Positions 17,267 to 25,660 of a DNA stretch of 64,000 nucleotides are shown piece by piece (the stretch's first letter is position 1; the number at the start of each line of letters is the position of its first letter). Where the stretch lies: contig OZ257136.1 in the NCBI GenBank assembly GCA_965278995.1, positions 5,270,001 to 5,334,000 of the forward strand, written 5' to 3'. The DNA comes from JADJYF01 sp965278995 (lineage in GTDB: Bacteria; Pseudomonadota; Gammaproteobacteria; Ga0077536). Both the position numbers and the translations under genes were made by a program. Under the pieces are notes generated by a model that was not told where the DNA came from, ran no database searches, and saw only the letters and a program-made list of their open reading frames with translations.

Positions 17267-18354
17267 TACAATTTAACCTCAATTTGTCTTGGGTCTTTGT
17301 AGCCCTCTTGTGAGACCCGGGGCTGCTTACCTAATTGCAGTTGGAGGCGCCCGCTCTTTAACAATTTGAGGAGGCCGTCTCGACCATGTCGAGGGAGCAT
17401 TCCCTCTTTAAGGCACTCTTCGTATACAGCGGCGTCCGATGCTAGTTCGCCTTCCAAGAGCTTAGATTGCAGCCTTTCCTCGAACCTAGAAATCTTACTA
17501 GGAACGTTCATCTCGGAGAACAGAAATGGTGCTGCGTCGTCGATAGCGTCCCCATCGATATCGAAATTGGCCTCGCCCCGGCTGGGGTCGATGTTCCAGC
17601 AGACCCTCAGAAACTTCTCAATGCCCAGAGTATGGCCCGAGCCGAAAATAAGCCCATAAATATTGGAGCCTTTGCGGATTGAGAATTGAGCGAGAAATAA
17701 CCGCTTTTGGCTGGGAACGAGTGATCGATAATAGTCCGTCACGGCTCGGTGTATTTCTCCGAACTCTCTTCCCCTAATTGTTTCCCTAGGGACTGGCAGA
17801 TGCCGGCGGAAGTACTCATGGTCCCAGAAGCGGCGTAAGAACGATGACGCTATAAAGAATGCGAAATCGGTCTTTGGTAGCGATATCAGCTGCTGAAAGA
17901 CGGGGTCCGATATAAATTTCACTCCCTGTTGGTCGAGGAGAAGGAGATTGGGGCCTACTGAGAGGTCTGGGAGAAATCGTCGGAAGGCATCTTCAAAATT
18001 GAGGTTGTGTACTTCCCACGAACAAAGACTCGCGGGGATGGACTGGGCCTCCATATCCTTTTTGAGCACTTCAGCCTTCCGCTTCGCGCCCTCGTTAAGT
18101 ATGAGACGAACCATTACGTCGTTCGTTTCAATGAGGCCCTTGAACTCGCGGATCTTTTCGAGGAGTAGGAGCGGGGTACCTAATTGCCCTGTGTTATCTC
18201 GGCCGGGACCCGCGAAATAGTCAACAATCGTAATTGTCTGCCGTCTAAATCTGGGCGAGAGAAACACTGGCAACCACTCTTGAGCGTAAGCCTGAAACAG
18301 GGCCAGCTTGGTTGCAGAACCTTCGTCGAACGGATTCTGGTGGAAGTTGGTCAC
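17266..18354 (-). CDS. tcmP: Three-Cys-motif partner protein TcmP
   Basis: A 362-residue protein of the TcmP family, named for being encoded next to the three-Cys Gp37/Gp68 protein. The N-terminal part looks like a Rossmann/methyltransferase-type fold: TIVDYFAGPGRDNTG near residue 45, then LLLLDQQGVKF near 135. The C-terminal third is variable. Function is unknown; the pair is found in variable genomic regions. The ATG at 18354 lies 20 bases after a GTTAGGC core site, and the gene overlaps the next one by one base. TcmP plus the three-Cys protein therefore occupy one two-gene cassette. Confidence 0.8.
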   Translation of the reverse strand: MTNFHQNPFDEGSATKLALFQAYAQEWLPVFLSPRFRRQTITIVDYFAGPGRDNTGQLGTPLLLLEKIREFKGLIETNDVMVRLILNEGAKRKAEVLKKDMEAQSIPASLCSWEVHNLNFEDAFRRFLPDLSVGPNLLLLDQQGVKFISDPVFQQLISLPKTDFAFFIASSFLRRFWDHEYFRRHLPVPRETIRGREFGEIHRAVTDYYRSLVPSQKRLFLAQFSIRKGSNIYGLIFGSGHTLGIEKFLRVCWNIDPSRGEANFDIDGDAIDDAAPFLFSEMNVPSKISRFEERLQSKLLEGELASDAAVYEECLKEGMLPRHGRDGLLKLLKSGRLQLQLGKQPRVSQEGYKDPRQIEVKL

Positions 18355-18373
18355 GACTCTGGGAATCCTCGCT

Positions 18374-18462
18374 GCCTAACGTGCGGCTGAGCGGCGCTTG
18401 CATTCTGCGAACCGGAGCGACAGCGAAGGGCCGCAGAATGCAAGCGTCCGCTCGAGCCGCTG
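18374..18462 (-). other. attC site, split by a group IIC intron
   Basis: On the plus strand: R' core GCCTAAC (18374–18380), arm GCGGCTGAGCGG (18383–18394), a 15-bp stem CGCTTGCATTCTGCG (18395–18409) pairing with 18432–18446, and arm CCGCTCGAGCCGC (18448–18460), which pairs with the first arm but has one extra base. The site then breaks at 18462/18463. Joining …CTG to TTAGGC at 20366 completes the second core GTTAGGC and gives a symmetrical attC of 95 bp. The attC belongs to the cassette upstream (20366–20694) and its R' half starts the TcmP cassette. Confidence 0.85.
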
Positions 18463-19016
18463 GTGTACGCCCGACATGGGCATGAACTTATGGGGTGGAA
18501 GTCCCCTGTCTGAGGATTTAACGTCGACCATGTTGACGATAGTAAAGACTAGCCGACGGCAAGGGCAACACCGCGAGGTGTTGTCCGAAGGAAGCCCGAG
18601 TGCAAAACGACGAGCCGATGAACAAGAACCGGATACAAGGCTGAGCCGCAGGGCCGAGTGGGCACCAGACCACGAAGGCCATGAATCCGCGCGGTACGGT
18701 AAATTCGGCGGTTGTGTCGTGACAGTTCATGTTCTTATCCGGGGAGCTCTGCTCGACGGGCGGTCGATATTTGCTAGGGGATCCGGACTGAGGTCGGAGT
18801 CGAAAGACGCCGGGTTACCACCGAGCCCTAAGGCACTGTTGGCAGCTTGCGCGGGAGTAATTTCGCGCACAAGTGAGCAGAAGTCAGCAGCGGTCGTAGT
18901 AGTGATGCGTGCAGGGACGCGCAATTTGCGAAGGACCAAAGGAGTAGGACAAGGCAGCGCCTGTCGGTACTCGATGCTTGCGTGGCCTGTGTTAAACGGG
19001 AAGTGAGTATCGGCGT

Positions 19017-20306
19017 ATGAACAACGCGCACGCCTTGGAACGAGGCTTACTGGAAGAGATTGTCGCCCACGAGAACCTGAACCGCGCATGGCAGCGGGTG
19101 AAGGGGAACAAAGGCGCGGCCGGATGCGACGAGGTGAGTGTGCCGGACTTTCCGGTCTGGGCACGCGAGCACTGGCCGGCGATCAAAGCCGAACTAGAGG
19201 AAGGAACGTACTTACCAAACGCGGTACGCCGAGTATGGATACCCAAAGCGAATGGCGATCGGCGCCCGCTGGGAATTCCATGCGTGGCAGATCGCGTGAT
19301 CCAACAAGCGATCGCGCAGGTTATCGGTCCGATCTTCGAGGGCCAGTTCAGTGACTACAGCTACGGCTTCCGACCGGGGCGCAACGCGCATCAAGCCGTG
19401 AGGCGAGTACGCGAGTATTTCCGGCAGGGATATAAGCAGGTAGTCGATATTGATTTGGCGGCATTCTTCGATAGCGTGGATCATGATGTGCTAATGCGGT
19501 TATTGGCGCAGCGTATTCGTGACAAGCGCGTGTTGAAGCTGATTGGACGGTATTTGCGTGCCGGTGTCATGCTGGACGGTGTGAAGCAACCGACGCCCTT
19601 GGGTGTGCCGCAAGGTGGCCCACTTTCGCCCCTGCTGGCCAATATTGTGCTGCACGAATTGGATGAGTACTTGGAACGCCAAGGTCGTCACTTCGCGCGC
19701 TACGCCGATGACTTTGTCATTTGCGTGCGCAGCACCTCGGCGGCCCAGCGAGTCAAAGCGAGGGTCGCACGGTTCCTGGAGAAACGTTTAAAGCTTCGCA
19801 TCAACACCGACAAAAGCCGGGTCGTGCCCCACAAGGAATTAGAGTTCCTTGGCTTCTGCTTTAGGGGCACGAAAATCGTCTGGAGCGATACAGCATTACA
19901 CCGCTTCAAGCATCGGGTGAGGCAACTCACTGGGCGCAGTTGGGGTGTCAGCATGGAGTACCGCTACCAGGAGTTACGTCGTTACGTGGTGGGCTGGCTG
20001 AATTATTTTGCGTTGTCGGAATACTACCGACCGGTCCCCGAGCTCGATGAATGGCTACGGCGACGGTTGCGTACCTGCTATTGGAAACAGTGGCGCTGGG
20101 CGCGAACCAAAATCCGTCATCTCGTCGCGCTTGGGGTGAGTCTTAAGCAAGCGATCATCGCTGGTATGAGTTCGAACGGACCCTACCGCATGTCGCGAAC
20201 TAAGGTGACGCAAATGGCGATGTCCAACGCGTGGCTCAAGGAACAAGGCTTGGTCTCAATCAAAGAACAGTGGACCCGTTCTCATTACCCTACTTCAACC
20301 GCCTAG
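19017..20306 (+). CDS. ltrA: Group II intron-encoded reverse transcriptase/maturase
   Basis: A 429-residue intron-encoded protein. It carries RT blocks 0–7: RVWIPKANGDRRPLGIP, YGFRPGRNAHQA, DIDLAAFFDSVDH, GVPQGGPLSPLLANI and the catalytic YADD box at 229–232. A basic maturase/X region follows from about 300, with the characteristic YVVGWLNYF segment. There is no HNH endonuclease domain, as expected for class C introns, which prime from the replication fork or nicked DNA. The frame is intact. It helps the intron RNA splice and reverse-splice into attC sites. Confidence 0.93.
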   Translation: MNNAHALERGLLEEIVAHENLNRAWQRVKGNKGAAGCDEVSVPDFPVWAREHWPAIKAELEEGTYLPNAVRRVWIPKANGDRRPLGIPCVADRVIQQAIAQVIGPIFEGQFSDYSYGFRPGRNAHQAVRRVREYFRQGYKQVVDIDLAAFFDSVDHDVLMRLLAQRIRDKRVLKLIGRYLRAGVMLDGVKQPTPLGVPQGGPLSPLLANIVLHELDEYLERQGRHFARYADDFVICVRSTSAAQRVKARVARFLEKRLKLRINTDKSRVVPHKELEFLGFCFRGTKIVWSDTALHRFKHRVRQLTGRSWGVSMEYRYQELRRYVVGWLNYFALSEYYRPVPELDEWLRRRLRTCYWKQWRWARTKIRHLVALGVSLKQAIIAGMSSNGPYRMSRTKVTQMAMSNAWLKEQGLVSIKEQWTRSHYPTSTA

Positions 20307-20331
20307 TGCGGACCCGCATGCTAGGTGGTGT

Positions 20332-20363
20332 GGGGAGCGCCGGGGAGAAACCGGCGCTTACCC
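20332..20363 (+). ncRNA. Group II intron domain V-like hairpin
   Basis: GGGAGCGCCGG pairs with CCGGCGCT and the following CCC around a GAGAAA-type loop. It has the AGC element at the base and a two-base bulge on the 3' side. Position, size (about 32 nt) and shape fit catalytic domain V, just after the maturase stop and just before the 3' splice site. Confidence 0.7.
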
Positions 20364-20365
20364 GA

Positions 20366-20694
20366 TTAGGCCACACTTTCAAATCTTGGTCTGCAACCAG
20401 CACCACACCTACCTTTAGCCACAATACCTTTTGCTCATTAGCCATAGAGGCCTCGACGCTGCAGGCCTATACAAGCCGATGAACTATCAATGTAGCTCAT
20501 TATTCTTATCGCCGGCCGACAATTGAACCCATGAGTTTAGATAGATACTCGGCTGCGGCTCTACGATGGACTTTCTTCATCTTTCGACTACCCCTCAGCA
20601 CGCTACGCGGCAAAGCCCGGGCATCGGCCTTCTTGATCTGCAATCGCCGAGGCTCGTTGTGCCGATAGGTTTCAAAGCTTTCGTGTGGCCTAAC
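20366..20694 (-). other. Cassette-like segment without a convincing gene
   Basis: Both ends carry the same 11-bp sequence in opposite orientation: TTAGGCCACAC at 20366 on the plus strand and at 20693 on the minus strand. With the attC at 18374–18462 this segment has the form of a cassette upstream of TcmP. The only minus-strand frame is tiny: MKKVHRRAAAEYLSKLMGS, 24 residues from the ATG at 20580 to a stop at 20506, or 45 residues from a TTG at 20643. It is basic and unrecognised; the cassette may carry a promoter or a small peptide. Confidence 0.45.
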
Positions 20695-20760
20695 AGTTAA
20701 ATAGGCGGAATTGCTTGATATAGAGACAGCGTCGATGGCCTTCTTATATTCAATTCGCCT
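20688..20760 (-). other. Possible decayed attC at the array edge
   Basis: A core-like GCCTAAC (20688–20694, plus strand) is followed by AGGCGGAATTG (20703–20713), which pairs with CAATTCGCCT (20751–20760) leaving one unpaired G, the pattern of attC arms. Inner bases TTGATATA and TATATTCAA also pair. The expected second core beyond 20760 is not recognisable, so the site, if real, is decayed. Confidence 0.35.
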
Positions 20761-21139
20761 CCTCGCTCAATGGCTTGGTGGTCAGCCGAGCATACGCCTA
20801 CGGCTCCTTCCGGGTAAATTCCAGATAGATATGCGAGCTTTGCCTTCCTATTCTGCCGCGGAAGGCAAAAGTTGAATGGCGCGTCACGGCTGCCGGTAAG
20901 GTGCTGATGTTCATTCAGCGTATCGATGTGGACCGAGAAATTCTGCCGCCCTGCTGTGCTGGCCCTGCGACGAGTTGGAGGTCGCGGTGACACAATCTAC
21001 GAGATAACCTCCTGGCAAGTCTTGACGCAGCCCGAGTCGGCCGCCCGGCTTCCCGCAACGGCGGAACAGGTGCTACCGCACCACCGGGTGCCAATGGCAC
21101 AATGCGTGTTCTGACCAGACCAAACCAGCGGAGGTTGAC
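20761..21139. other. Intergenic region upstream of the peroxiredoxin gene
   Basis: About 380 bp without a supported gene. The small open frames on both strands have no family features. The 3' end should contain the peroxiredoxin promoter; a GGAGGT ribosome-binding site precedes the GTG start. Confidence 0.35.
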
Positions 21140-21625
21140 GTGACTATCAAAGCAGGTGACAAAATGCCCGCCGGCGCTTTCGGCGTGATGACTGCCGAAG
21201 GTCCGAGCAAGATTTCAAGCGACGATTTATTCAACGGCAAGAAGGTCGTACTCTTTTCCGTACCGGGTGCGTTCACGCCGGCGTGCTCCTCCAAACATCT
21301 GCCAGGGTTCATCCAGAACGCTGCCGCGTTGAAGGCCAAGGGCATCGATACGATCGCCTGCCTCTCGGTCAACGATGTGTTCGTGATGGGCGCCTGGGGC
21401 AAAGACCAGAGCGCTGGCGATAAAGTGACGCTGCTGGCTGACGGCAACGCCGAGTACTCCAAGGCACTCGGTCTCTCGCTCGACGCCAGCGGTTTCGGCA
21501 TGGGCACGCGCGGCCAGCGCTTTGCGCTCGTCGTCGATAATGGCGTGGTCAAGCAGGTGCATGTTGAAGCAGCACCATCCGACGTGAAAGCGAGCTCAGC
21601 CGAGAACGTTCTGGCCAATCTGTAA
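21140..21625 (+). CDS. Peroxiredoxin, Prx5 type
   Basis: A 161-residue thiol peroxidase of the Prx5/AhpE-like subfamily that reduces H2O2 and organic hydroperoxides in the cytoplasm. The peroxidatic cysteine C49 sits in PGAFTPACSSKHLPGF, the complete Prx5 active-site motif, and RFALVVDNG is the conserved late segment. There is no fused glutaredoxin domain, so it relies on a separate reductant. The start is GTG at 21140, eight bases after a GGAGGT site. A strong hairpin follows the stop, indicating a single-gene unit. Confidence 0.9.
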   Translation: MTIKAGDKMPAGAFGVMTAEGPSKISSDDLFNGKKVVLFSVPGAFTPACSSKHLPGFIQNAAALKAKGIDTIACLSVNDVFVMGAWGKDQSAGDKVTLLADGNAEYSKALGLSLDASGFGMGTRGQRFALVVDNGVVKQVHVEAAPSDVKASSAENVLANL

Positions 21626-21634
21626 ACAGCTGCA

Positions 21635-21666
21635 CAGGCCGCGCCCGACGACGGTTGCGCGGCCTG
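21635..21666 (+). terminator. Hairpin after the peroxiredoxin gene
   Basis: CAGGCCGCGC pairs perfectly with GCGCGGCCTG across a 12-base loop. There is no U-tract, so it may act as an attenuator or mRNA stabiliser rather than a full terminator. The decarboxylase gene starts 30 bases later. Confidence 0.45.
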
Positions 21667-21696
21667 CTGCATTCTCAGCGCACCGCCAGGCCTCCC

Positions 21697-23133
21697 ATGG
21701 CTAGCGAACCGCCCCAGCACATGCCGCCGGAGGCATTCCGGCAGGCCGGTTACGCTGTCATTGACTGGCTGGTCGACTATCAGCAGCGCGTGGCCGAATT
21801 GCCAGTAAAGCCGCCAGTGGCGCCCGGCGATATTCGTGCGCTGCTGCCGGCATCCGCGCCGCAGTCCGGTGAACCATTCACCGAGATGCTGGCCGATCTC
21901 GAGCGCGTGGTACTGCCCGGCCTGATGCATTGGCAGTCACCCAATTTCTTCGGCTATTTCCCTGCCAACACGTCGGCGCCATCGATCCTGGGTGAGCTGC
22001 TGAGCGCCGGGCTCGGGGTTCAGGGCATGCTGTGGCTGACCAGCCCGGCTTGTACCGAAATCGAAACGCACATGCTCGACTGGCTGGTCGAGATGCTGGC
22101 GCTGCCAGCTCGATTCCATTCGCGCGGCCAAGGCGGCGGTGTACTGCAGGATAGTGCCTCGAGCGCCACGCTATGCGCCTTGCTGGCGGCGCGCGAACGG
22201 GTATCGAATTACACCGCGCGAAACGATGGCATCCCCAACGATCTCGTTGCTTATTGTTCGACCGAGACCCATTCCTCGATGGACAAAGCCGCCAGCATCG
22301 CCGGCCTTGGCCGCGCACGGCTGCGCAAGATCCCGACAGACGAAAACCTGGCGCTCGACGCGACTACGCTGGCGCAAGCGATCGCCCATGACCGCGCCGC
22401 CGGGCTGCGCCCGTTTTTCGTCTGCGCCACTATCGGCACGACTTCATCCATGGCTATCGACCCGGTGGCCGAGATCGGACGACTGTGTCAGCAAGAAGGT
22501 TTGTGGCTGCATGTGGATGGCGCCATGGCCGGATCGGCGGCCGTGTGCCCGGAATTCCGCTACCTCAACGATGGCCTCGAATTGGCTGATAGTTACTGTT
22601 TCAACCCGCATAAATGGCTGCTCACCAATTTTGATTGTGACTGCTTCTATGTCGCCGACCGCGAACCGCTGGTGCGTGCGCTGACCGTGATGCCGGAATA
22701 CCTGCGCAATGAAGCCAGCGAGAGCGGGGCGGCGATTGATTACCGCGACTGGCAGATCCCGCTCGGCCGGCGCTTTCGTGCGCTCAAGCTGTGGTTTGTT
22801 ATTCGCAGTTACGGCGTGAGCGGATTACAGGCGTTCGTACGCAGGCATATAGAACTCGCCAGCCGCTTCGAGCAATGGGTTCTCGCCGACCCGGACTTCG
22901 AGCTCGCCCGGCCACGGTCATTGAATCTCATCTGCCTGCGCCACCGCAGCTCGGATGCCGCCAACCAGGCACTGCTCAAGCGCCTGAACGACAGTGGCCG
23001 GCTGTTTCTGAGTCATACCGTCATCGATGGCCGCTATACACTCCGGTTCTGTATTGGCCAGACGCACACGGAAGAAGCGCATATTGTTGCCGCCTGGCAG
23101 GCTATCCGCGAAGCAGCGGCGGCGGACTGCTAG
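21697..23133 (+). CDS. PLP-dependent aromatic-L-amino-acid decarboxylase family
   Basis: A 478-residue group II decarboxylase, related to DOPA, tryptophan and tyrosine decarboxylases. The PLP lysine is K306 in FNPHKWLLT; the ring-stacking and phosphate-binding motifs HWQSPNFFGYFP and STETHSSMDKAA, and the cofactor Asp in LHVDGAMAGSA, are all present. The ATG at 21697 matches the family start (PPEAFRQAGYAVIDWLVDY); the ORF extends upstream through the terminator hairpin. The likely product is an arylethylamine such as tryptamine, tyramine or phenylethylamine; the exact substrate is unknown. Confidence 0.88.
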   Translation: MASEPPQHMPPEAFRQAGYAVIDWLVDYQQRVAELPVKPPVAPGDIRALLPASAPQSGEPFTEMLADLERVVLPGLMHWQSPNFFGYFPANTSAPSILGELLSAGLGVQGMLWLTSPACTEIETHMLDWLVEMLALPARFHSRGQGGGVLQDSASSATLCALLAARERVSNYTARNDGIPNDLVAYCSTETHSSMDKAASIAGLGRARLRKIPTDENLALDATTLAQAIAHDRAAGLRPFFVCATIGTTSSMAIDPVAEIGRLCQQEGLWLHVDGAMAGSAAVCPEFRYLNDGLELADSYCFNPHKWLLTNFDCDCFYVADREPLVRALTVMPEYLRNEASESGAAIDYRDWQIPLGRRFRALKLWFVIRSYGVSGLQAFVRRHIELASRFEQWVLADPDFELARPRSLNLICLRHRSSDAANQALLKRLNDSGRLFLSHTVIDGRYTLRFCIGQTHTEEAHIVAAWQAIREAAAADC

Positions 23134-23168
23134 ACTCAAGCTACCAATCACCCAAAGGGTCACCGACT

Positions 23169-23858
23169 ATGTTGCGCATCGTCTCGATCATCGCCTTGCT
23201 GCTCACCACCGTCGCGGCGTACGCCGACAGCCATGAACCGGTACGCAATCTGGTCTCGCTCGCTGTAAGCGCGCAGGAAGAAGTGGATAATGATCTACTG
23301 GTGATTCGACTGTTCACCGAACAGGAAGGCCGCGAGCAAGCGCCGCTAGCCGATACCGTCAATCAGACCATGGCCTGGGCCCTGGCGGCCGCCAAGCAGG
23401 TCAAGAGCGTTAAAGCACAGACCCTCGACTATCAGACCTACCCGGTACATAACGAACAGCAACTCGTTGGCTGGCGTGTACGCCAATCGCTACGCCTCGA
23501 GAGCGCCGATAAAGCCGCGCTCACCAGCCTGCTCGGTACACTGCAGCAAAAGCTCGCCATCGAAAGCCTGGGTTACGAGGTATCGCGCGAAATCCGCGAA
23601 ACCGTGGAAGCCCGCCTGATCGAAGTCGCCATCAAGCGCTTTACCTCGCGCGCCCAAAACATTGCCAAAGCTTTCGGAAGAACTACCTACACCATCGTCA
23701 ACGTGAACATTGATGCGCACGGCAACCAACCCCAGCCAATCCCTTATGCAGGTTCAATGCGGGCGATGAAATCTGATGTTGCTAATCCCAGTATCGAAAC
23801 TGGTCAGCAGGCGCTGGAGGTGGGGGTTAGTGGGACGGTGGAGTTGGGGATGCCTTGA
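23169..23858 (+). CDS. SIMPL (DUF541) periplasmic protein
   Basis: A 229-residue protein with a clear Sec signal peptide (MLRIVSIIALLLTTVAAYADS, cleavage after AYA). The mature part has the SIMPL/DUF541 pattern: an N-terminal VRNLVSLAVSAQEEV strand, a helix rich in Ala/Lys, QTLDYQTYPVHNEQQLVGWRVRQSLRLES, and SLGYEVSRE. Such proteins are periplasmic or outer-membrane linked and linked to oxidative or envelope stress (YggE type); the biochemical role is not settled. It follows the decarboxylase gene by 35 bp and may share its transcript. Confidence 0.75.
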   Translation: MLRIVSIIALLLTTVAAYADSHEPVRNLVSLAVSAQEEVDNDLLVIRLFTEQEGREQAPLADTVNQTMAWALAAAKQVKSVKAQTLDYQTYPVHNEQQLVGWRVRQSLRLESADKAALTSLLGTLQQKLAIESLGYEVSREIRETVEARLIEVAIKRFTSRAQNIAKAFGRTTYTIVNVNIDAHGNQPQPIPYAGSMRAMKSDVANPSIETGQQALEVGVSGTVELGMP

Positions 23859-24281
23859 CTGGCACGGGCCCAAAACTAGTTGCATTGCAGTATCAAAGGC
23901 TCTTGCATAAATGGCATTTCTAATAATTACGTCCTTTCAATTCGTCCATCAGCTGAACGCTCGTCCTCAGTTACAACCAATATTCTGGAGCAAACAGATA
24001 CATTGCTCGTGTCGCGGCGGGGCCTCATCTGACGTAAGCGTTGCTCCCCAGCGATGTTGCCGTGTATAGCTCGAGCCTTTGATTGACGCACTGCGATAGT
24101 CCACTAGAGACGTATGCATTCAGCGGAAATGTCAGTGGCTAGACAATCTCATCAGACTCTAGGACGTAACTTGCATCAATCAATTGACACCCAATCTTAA
24201 AAAAGCGCAAAGGTTAAGATTAGTAAATTTAGTATTTCTGGGCTGCCTCGTTAAATCAACTAAGCTCAAAGGACGAGCCAA
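23859..24281. other. Left edge of the AT-rich island
   Basis: 423 bp with no supported gene. Base composition drops from GC-rich to AT-rich across this segment, so the island border lies here. No tRNA gene, direct repeat or integrase is visible. The right part should carry the subtilase promoter. Confidence 0.4.
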
Positions 24282-25643
24282 ATGATTCGTTCGGCAAACA
24301 AATTTGATATTCCTACGTTTAGGATTCCGAAGATAATTCAAATCCGACAAGGCCCCGATTCAGGACGGCTGCTAATAAAATTTAAACGGGACGCGATAAC
24401 ACCATCAACTAGTGAAGGAAATTGGCGCATTTCTGGGAGAAATCCAGCGAAACTCCCTGAGGCTGTCTCAAAGATTCTAGACTACCTCCGTAATAATCAT
24501 GGACTACAACGCGCTATTCCAATTCTTTCTGATAGGTACCGTACATTCGTAAAAACGAAACAGTTTGTCGACCATTATCAAGGCCTCGGAATAATATCCA
24601 GCGTGGTAGACGCGATTCAGGATGAACTCGCCGGCATTTCACTTTTCCAGCTAGAAACGTCTACTGTAAGCGCTGGTCTACTTAAGAAGCTTAATTCCAC
24701 TCCCGAGATAAATTACGCTGAACAACTACCAGTGCGCTTTCTATCGGGTGCTCGGGCGACAGCAGACCCAAATGCGAATCGCCAATGGGGTTTACGAGCT
24801 ATTCAATGGTTCGGCGCAAGCATCCCAGATTCGTCGAGAATTCATATTGGAGTGCTTGATAGCGGAATTGATGAACGGCATACAGAACTCGCAGGAGTTA
24901 TAGAGAAGTATTACTGCGGTGGGCAGAGCAAGGAAGATATCGTAGGGCACGGCACACATGTTGCTGGAATTATTAGAGCAACTACCAACAATCGTGCCGG
25001 AATTACCGGCACTACGATGAGTCGGTTATCGATGTGGAAAATATTTGGCGATAAGCCCGATCCAATTTTCGAGGAATTTGTAACAGACGGAACTGCTTAT
25101 CTACAGTCTCTAGGGCAGGCCCTACGGGACAGTGTCGATGTACTAAATCTTAGTTTAGGTGGAACCGCAATCAGTAGGACTGAGAAAAGCATAATTGACG
25201 CCCTGGTAAAGAGCGGTACGATAGTTGTTGCTGCTATGGGTAATGAATACTTGGACGGCAATCCTATTGAATACCCCGCCGCATATTCCGATGTCATTGC
25301 TGTAGGTTCTATAAATGAAGCCGGTCGTCGTTCGCCATTTTCAAATACGGGTCCGCACATTGACATAGTAGCTCCAGGCTCAAACATCCTCTCAACGTTG
25401 CCGCAGCGATCGAATGTACACAGAGACGAATGTGAATACGCGGCTTGGAGCGGGACGTCAATGGCAACCGGATACGTATCTGCAGCGGCGGCGCTTCTCA
25501 AAGCCAAGTCTCCAGGTATTAAACCCGATGCAGCTAGAGATCTTCTCACGCGCTCGGCGTCAAAGCTCGGAGAAATGAAACGCCGGGCTTGGACGGAGCA
25601 ATTAGGGCATGGTCTCCTCAATGTCAACAGAGCCCTAAAGTAG
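24282..25643 (+). CDS. Subtilisin-like serine protease (S8) with prodomain
   Basis: A 453-residue S8 peptidase. Residues 1–160 form an N-terminal prodomain region ending in an I9-like segment (ISLFQLETSTV … INYAEQLPVR). The catalytic triad is complete: D193 (IGVLDSGID), H223 (GHGTHVAGI) and S393 (GTSMATGYV), with the oxyanion N321 (AAMGNEY). No signal peptide is visible, so it either acts in the cytoplasm or leaves by an unusual route. A small gene 17 bp downstream resembles its prodomain. Codon use is AT-rich, like the rest of the island. The link to the Rpf genes next door is only positional; in xanthomonads DSF signalling controls extracellular proteases. Confidence 0.88.
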   Translation: MIRSANKFDIPTFRIPKIIQIRQGPDSGRLLIKFKRDAITPSTSEGNWRISGRNPAKLPEAVSKILDYLRNNHGLQRAIPILSDRYRTFVKTKQFVDHYQGLGIISSVVDAIQDELAGISLFQLETSTVSAGLLKKLNSTPEINYAEQLPVRFLSGARATADPNANRQWGLRAIQWFGASIPDSSRIHIGVLDSGIDERHTELAGVIEKYYCGGQSKEDIVGHGTHVAGIIRATTNNRAGITGTTMSRLSMWKIFGDKPDPIFEEFVTDGTAYLQSLGQALRDSVDVLNLSLGGTAISRTEKSIIDALVKSGTIVVAAMGNEYLDGNPIEYPAAYSDVIAVGSINEAGRRSPFSNTGPHIDIVAPGSNILSTLPQRSNVHRDECEYAAWSGTSMATGYVSAAAALLKAKSPGIKPDAARDLLTRSASKLGEMKRRAWTEQLGHGLLNVNRALK

Positions 25644-25660
25644 TTACGGCGCCCGTAGGT

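Larger units (their letters stand above)
18463..20365 (+). mobile_element. Group IIC-attC intron
   Basis: The element starts GTGTACGCCCGACATGGGC, like the 5' end of group IIC introns, directly after the attC hairpin, which is the stem-loop such introns recognise. About 550 bases of ribozyme sequence precede the maturase gene, and a domain V-like hairpin follows it. The intron runs opposite to the cassette genes, as is usual for the attC-specific IIC subclass. The 3' border is at CCCGA|TTAGGC if the core site is restored exactly; CCCGAT|TAGGC would fit the usual AY intron end, so the border is uncertain by one base. Confidence 0.85.

Noticed and set aside
18398..19006. 202-codon plus-strand frame before the intron maturase
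   Set aside because: It overlaps the attC and the ribozyme domains of the group II intron; no protein motif.
22791..23168. N-terminal extension of the SIMPL frame
   Set aside because: It overlaps the decarboxylase gene in another frame; a signal peptide begins exactly at 23169.
24184..24220. TTGACA … TAAGAT as a promoter for the subtilase
   Set aside because: The spacing is 25 bases, too long for a σ70 promoter.
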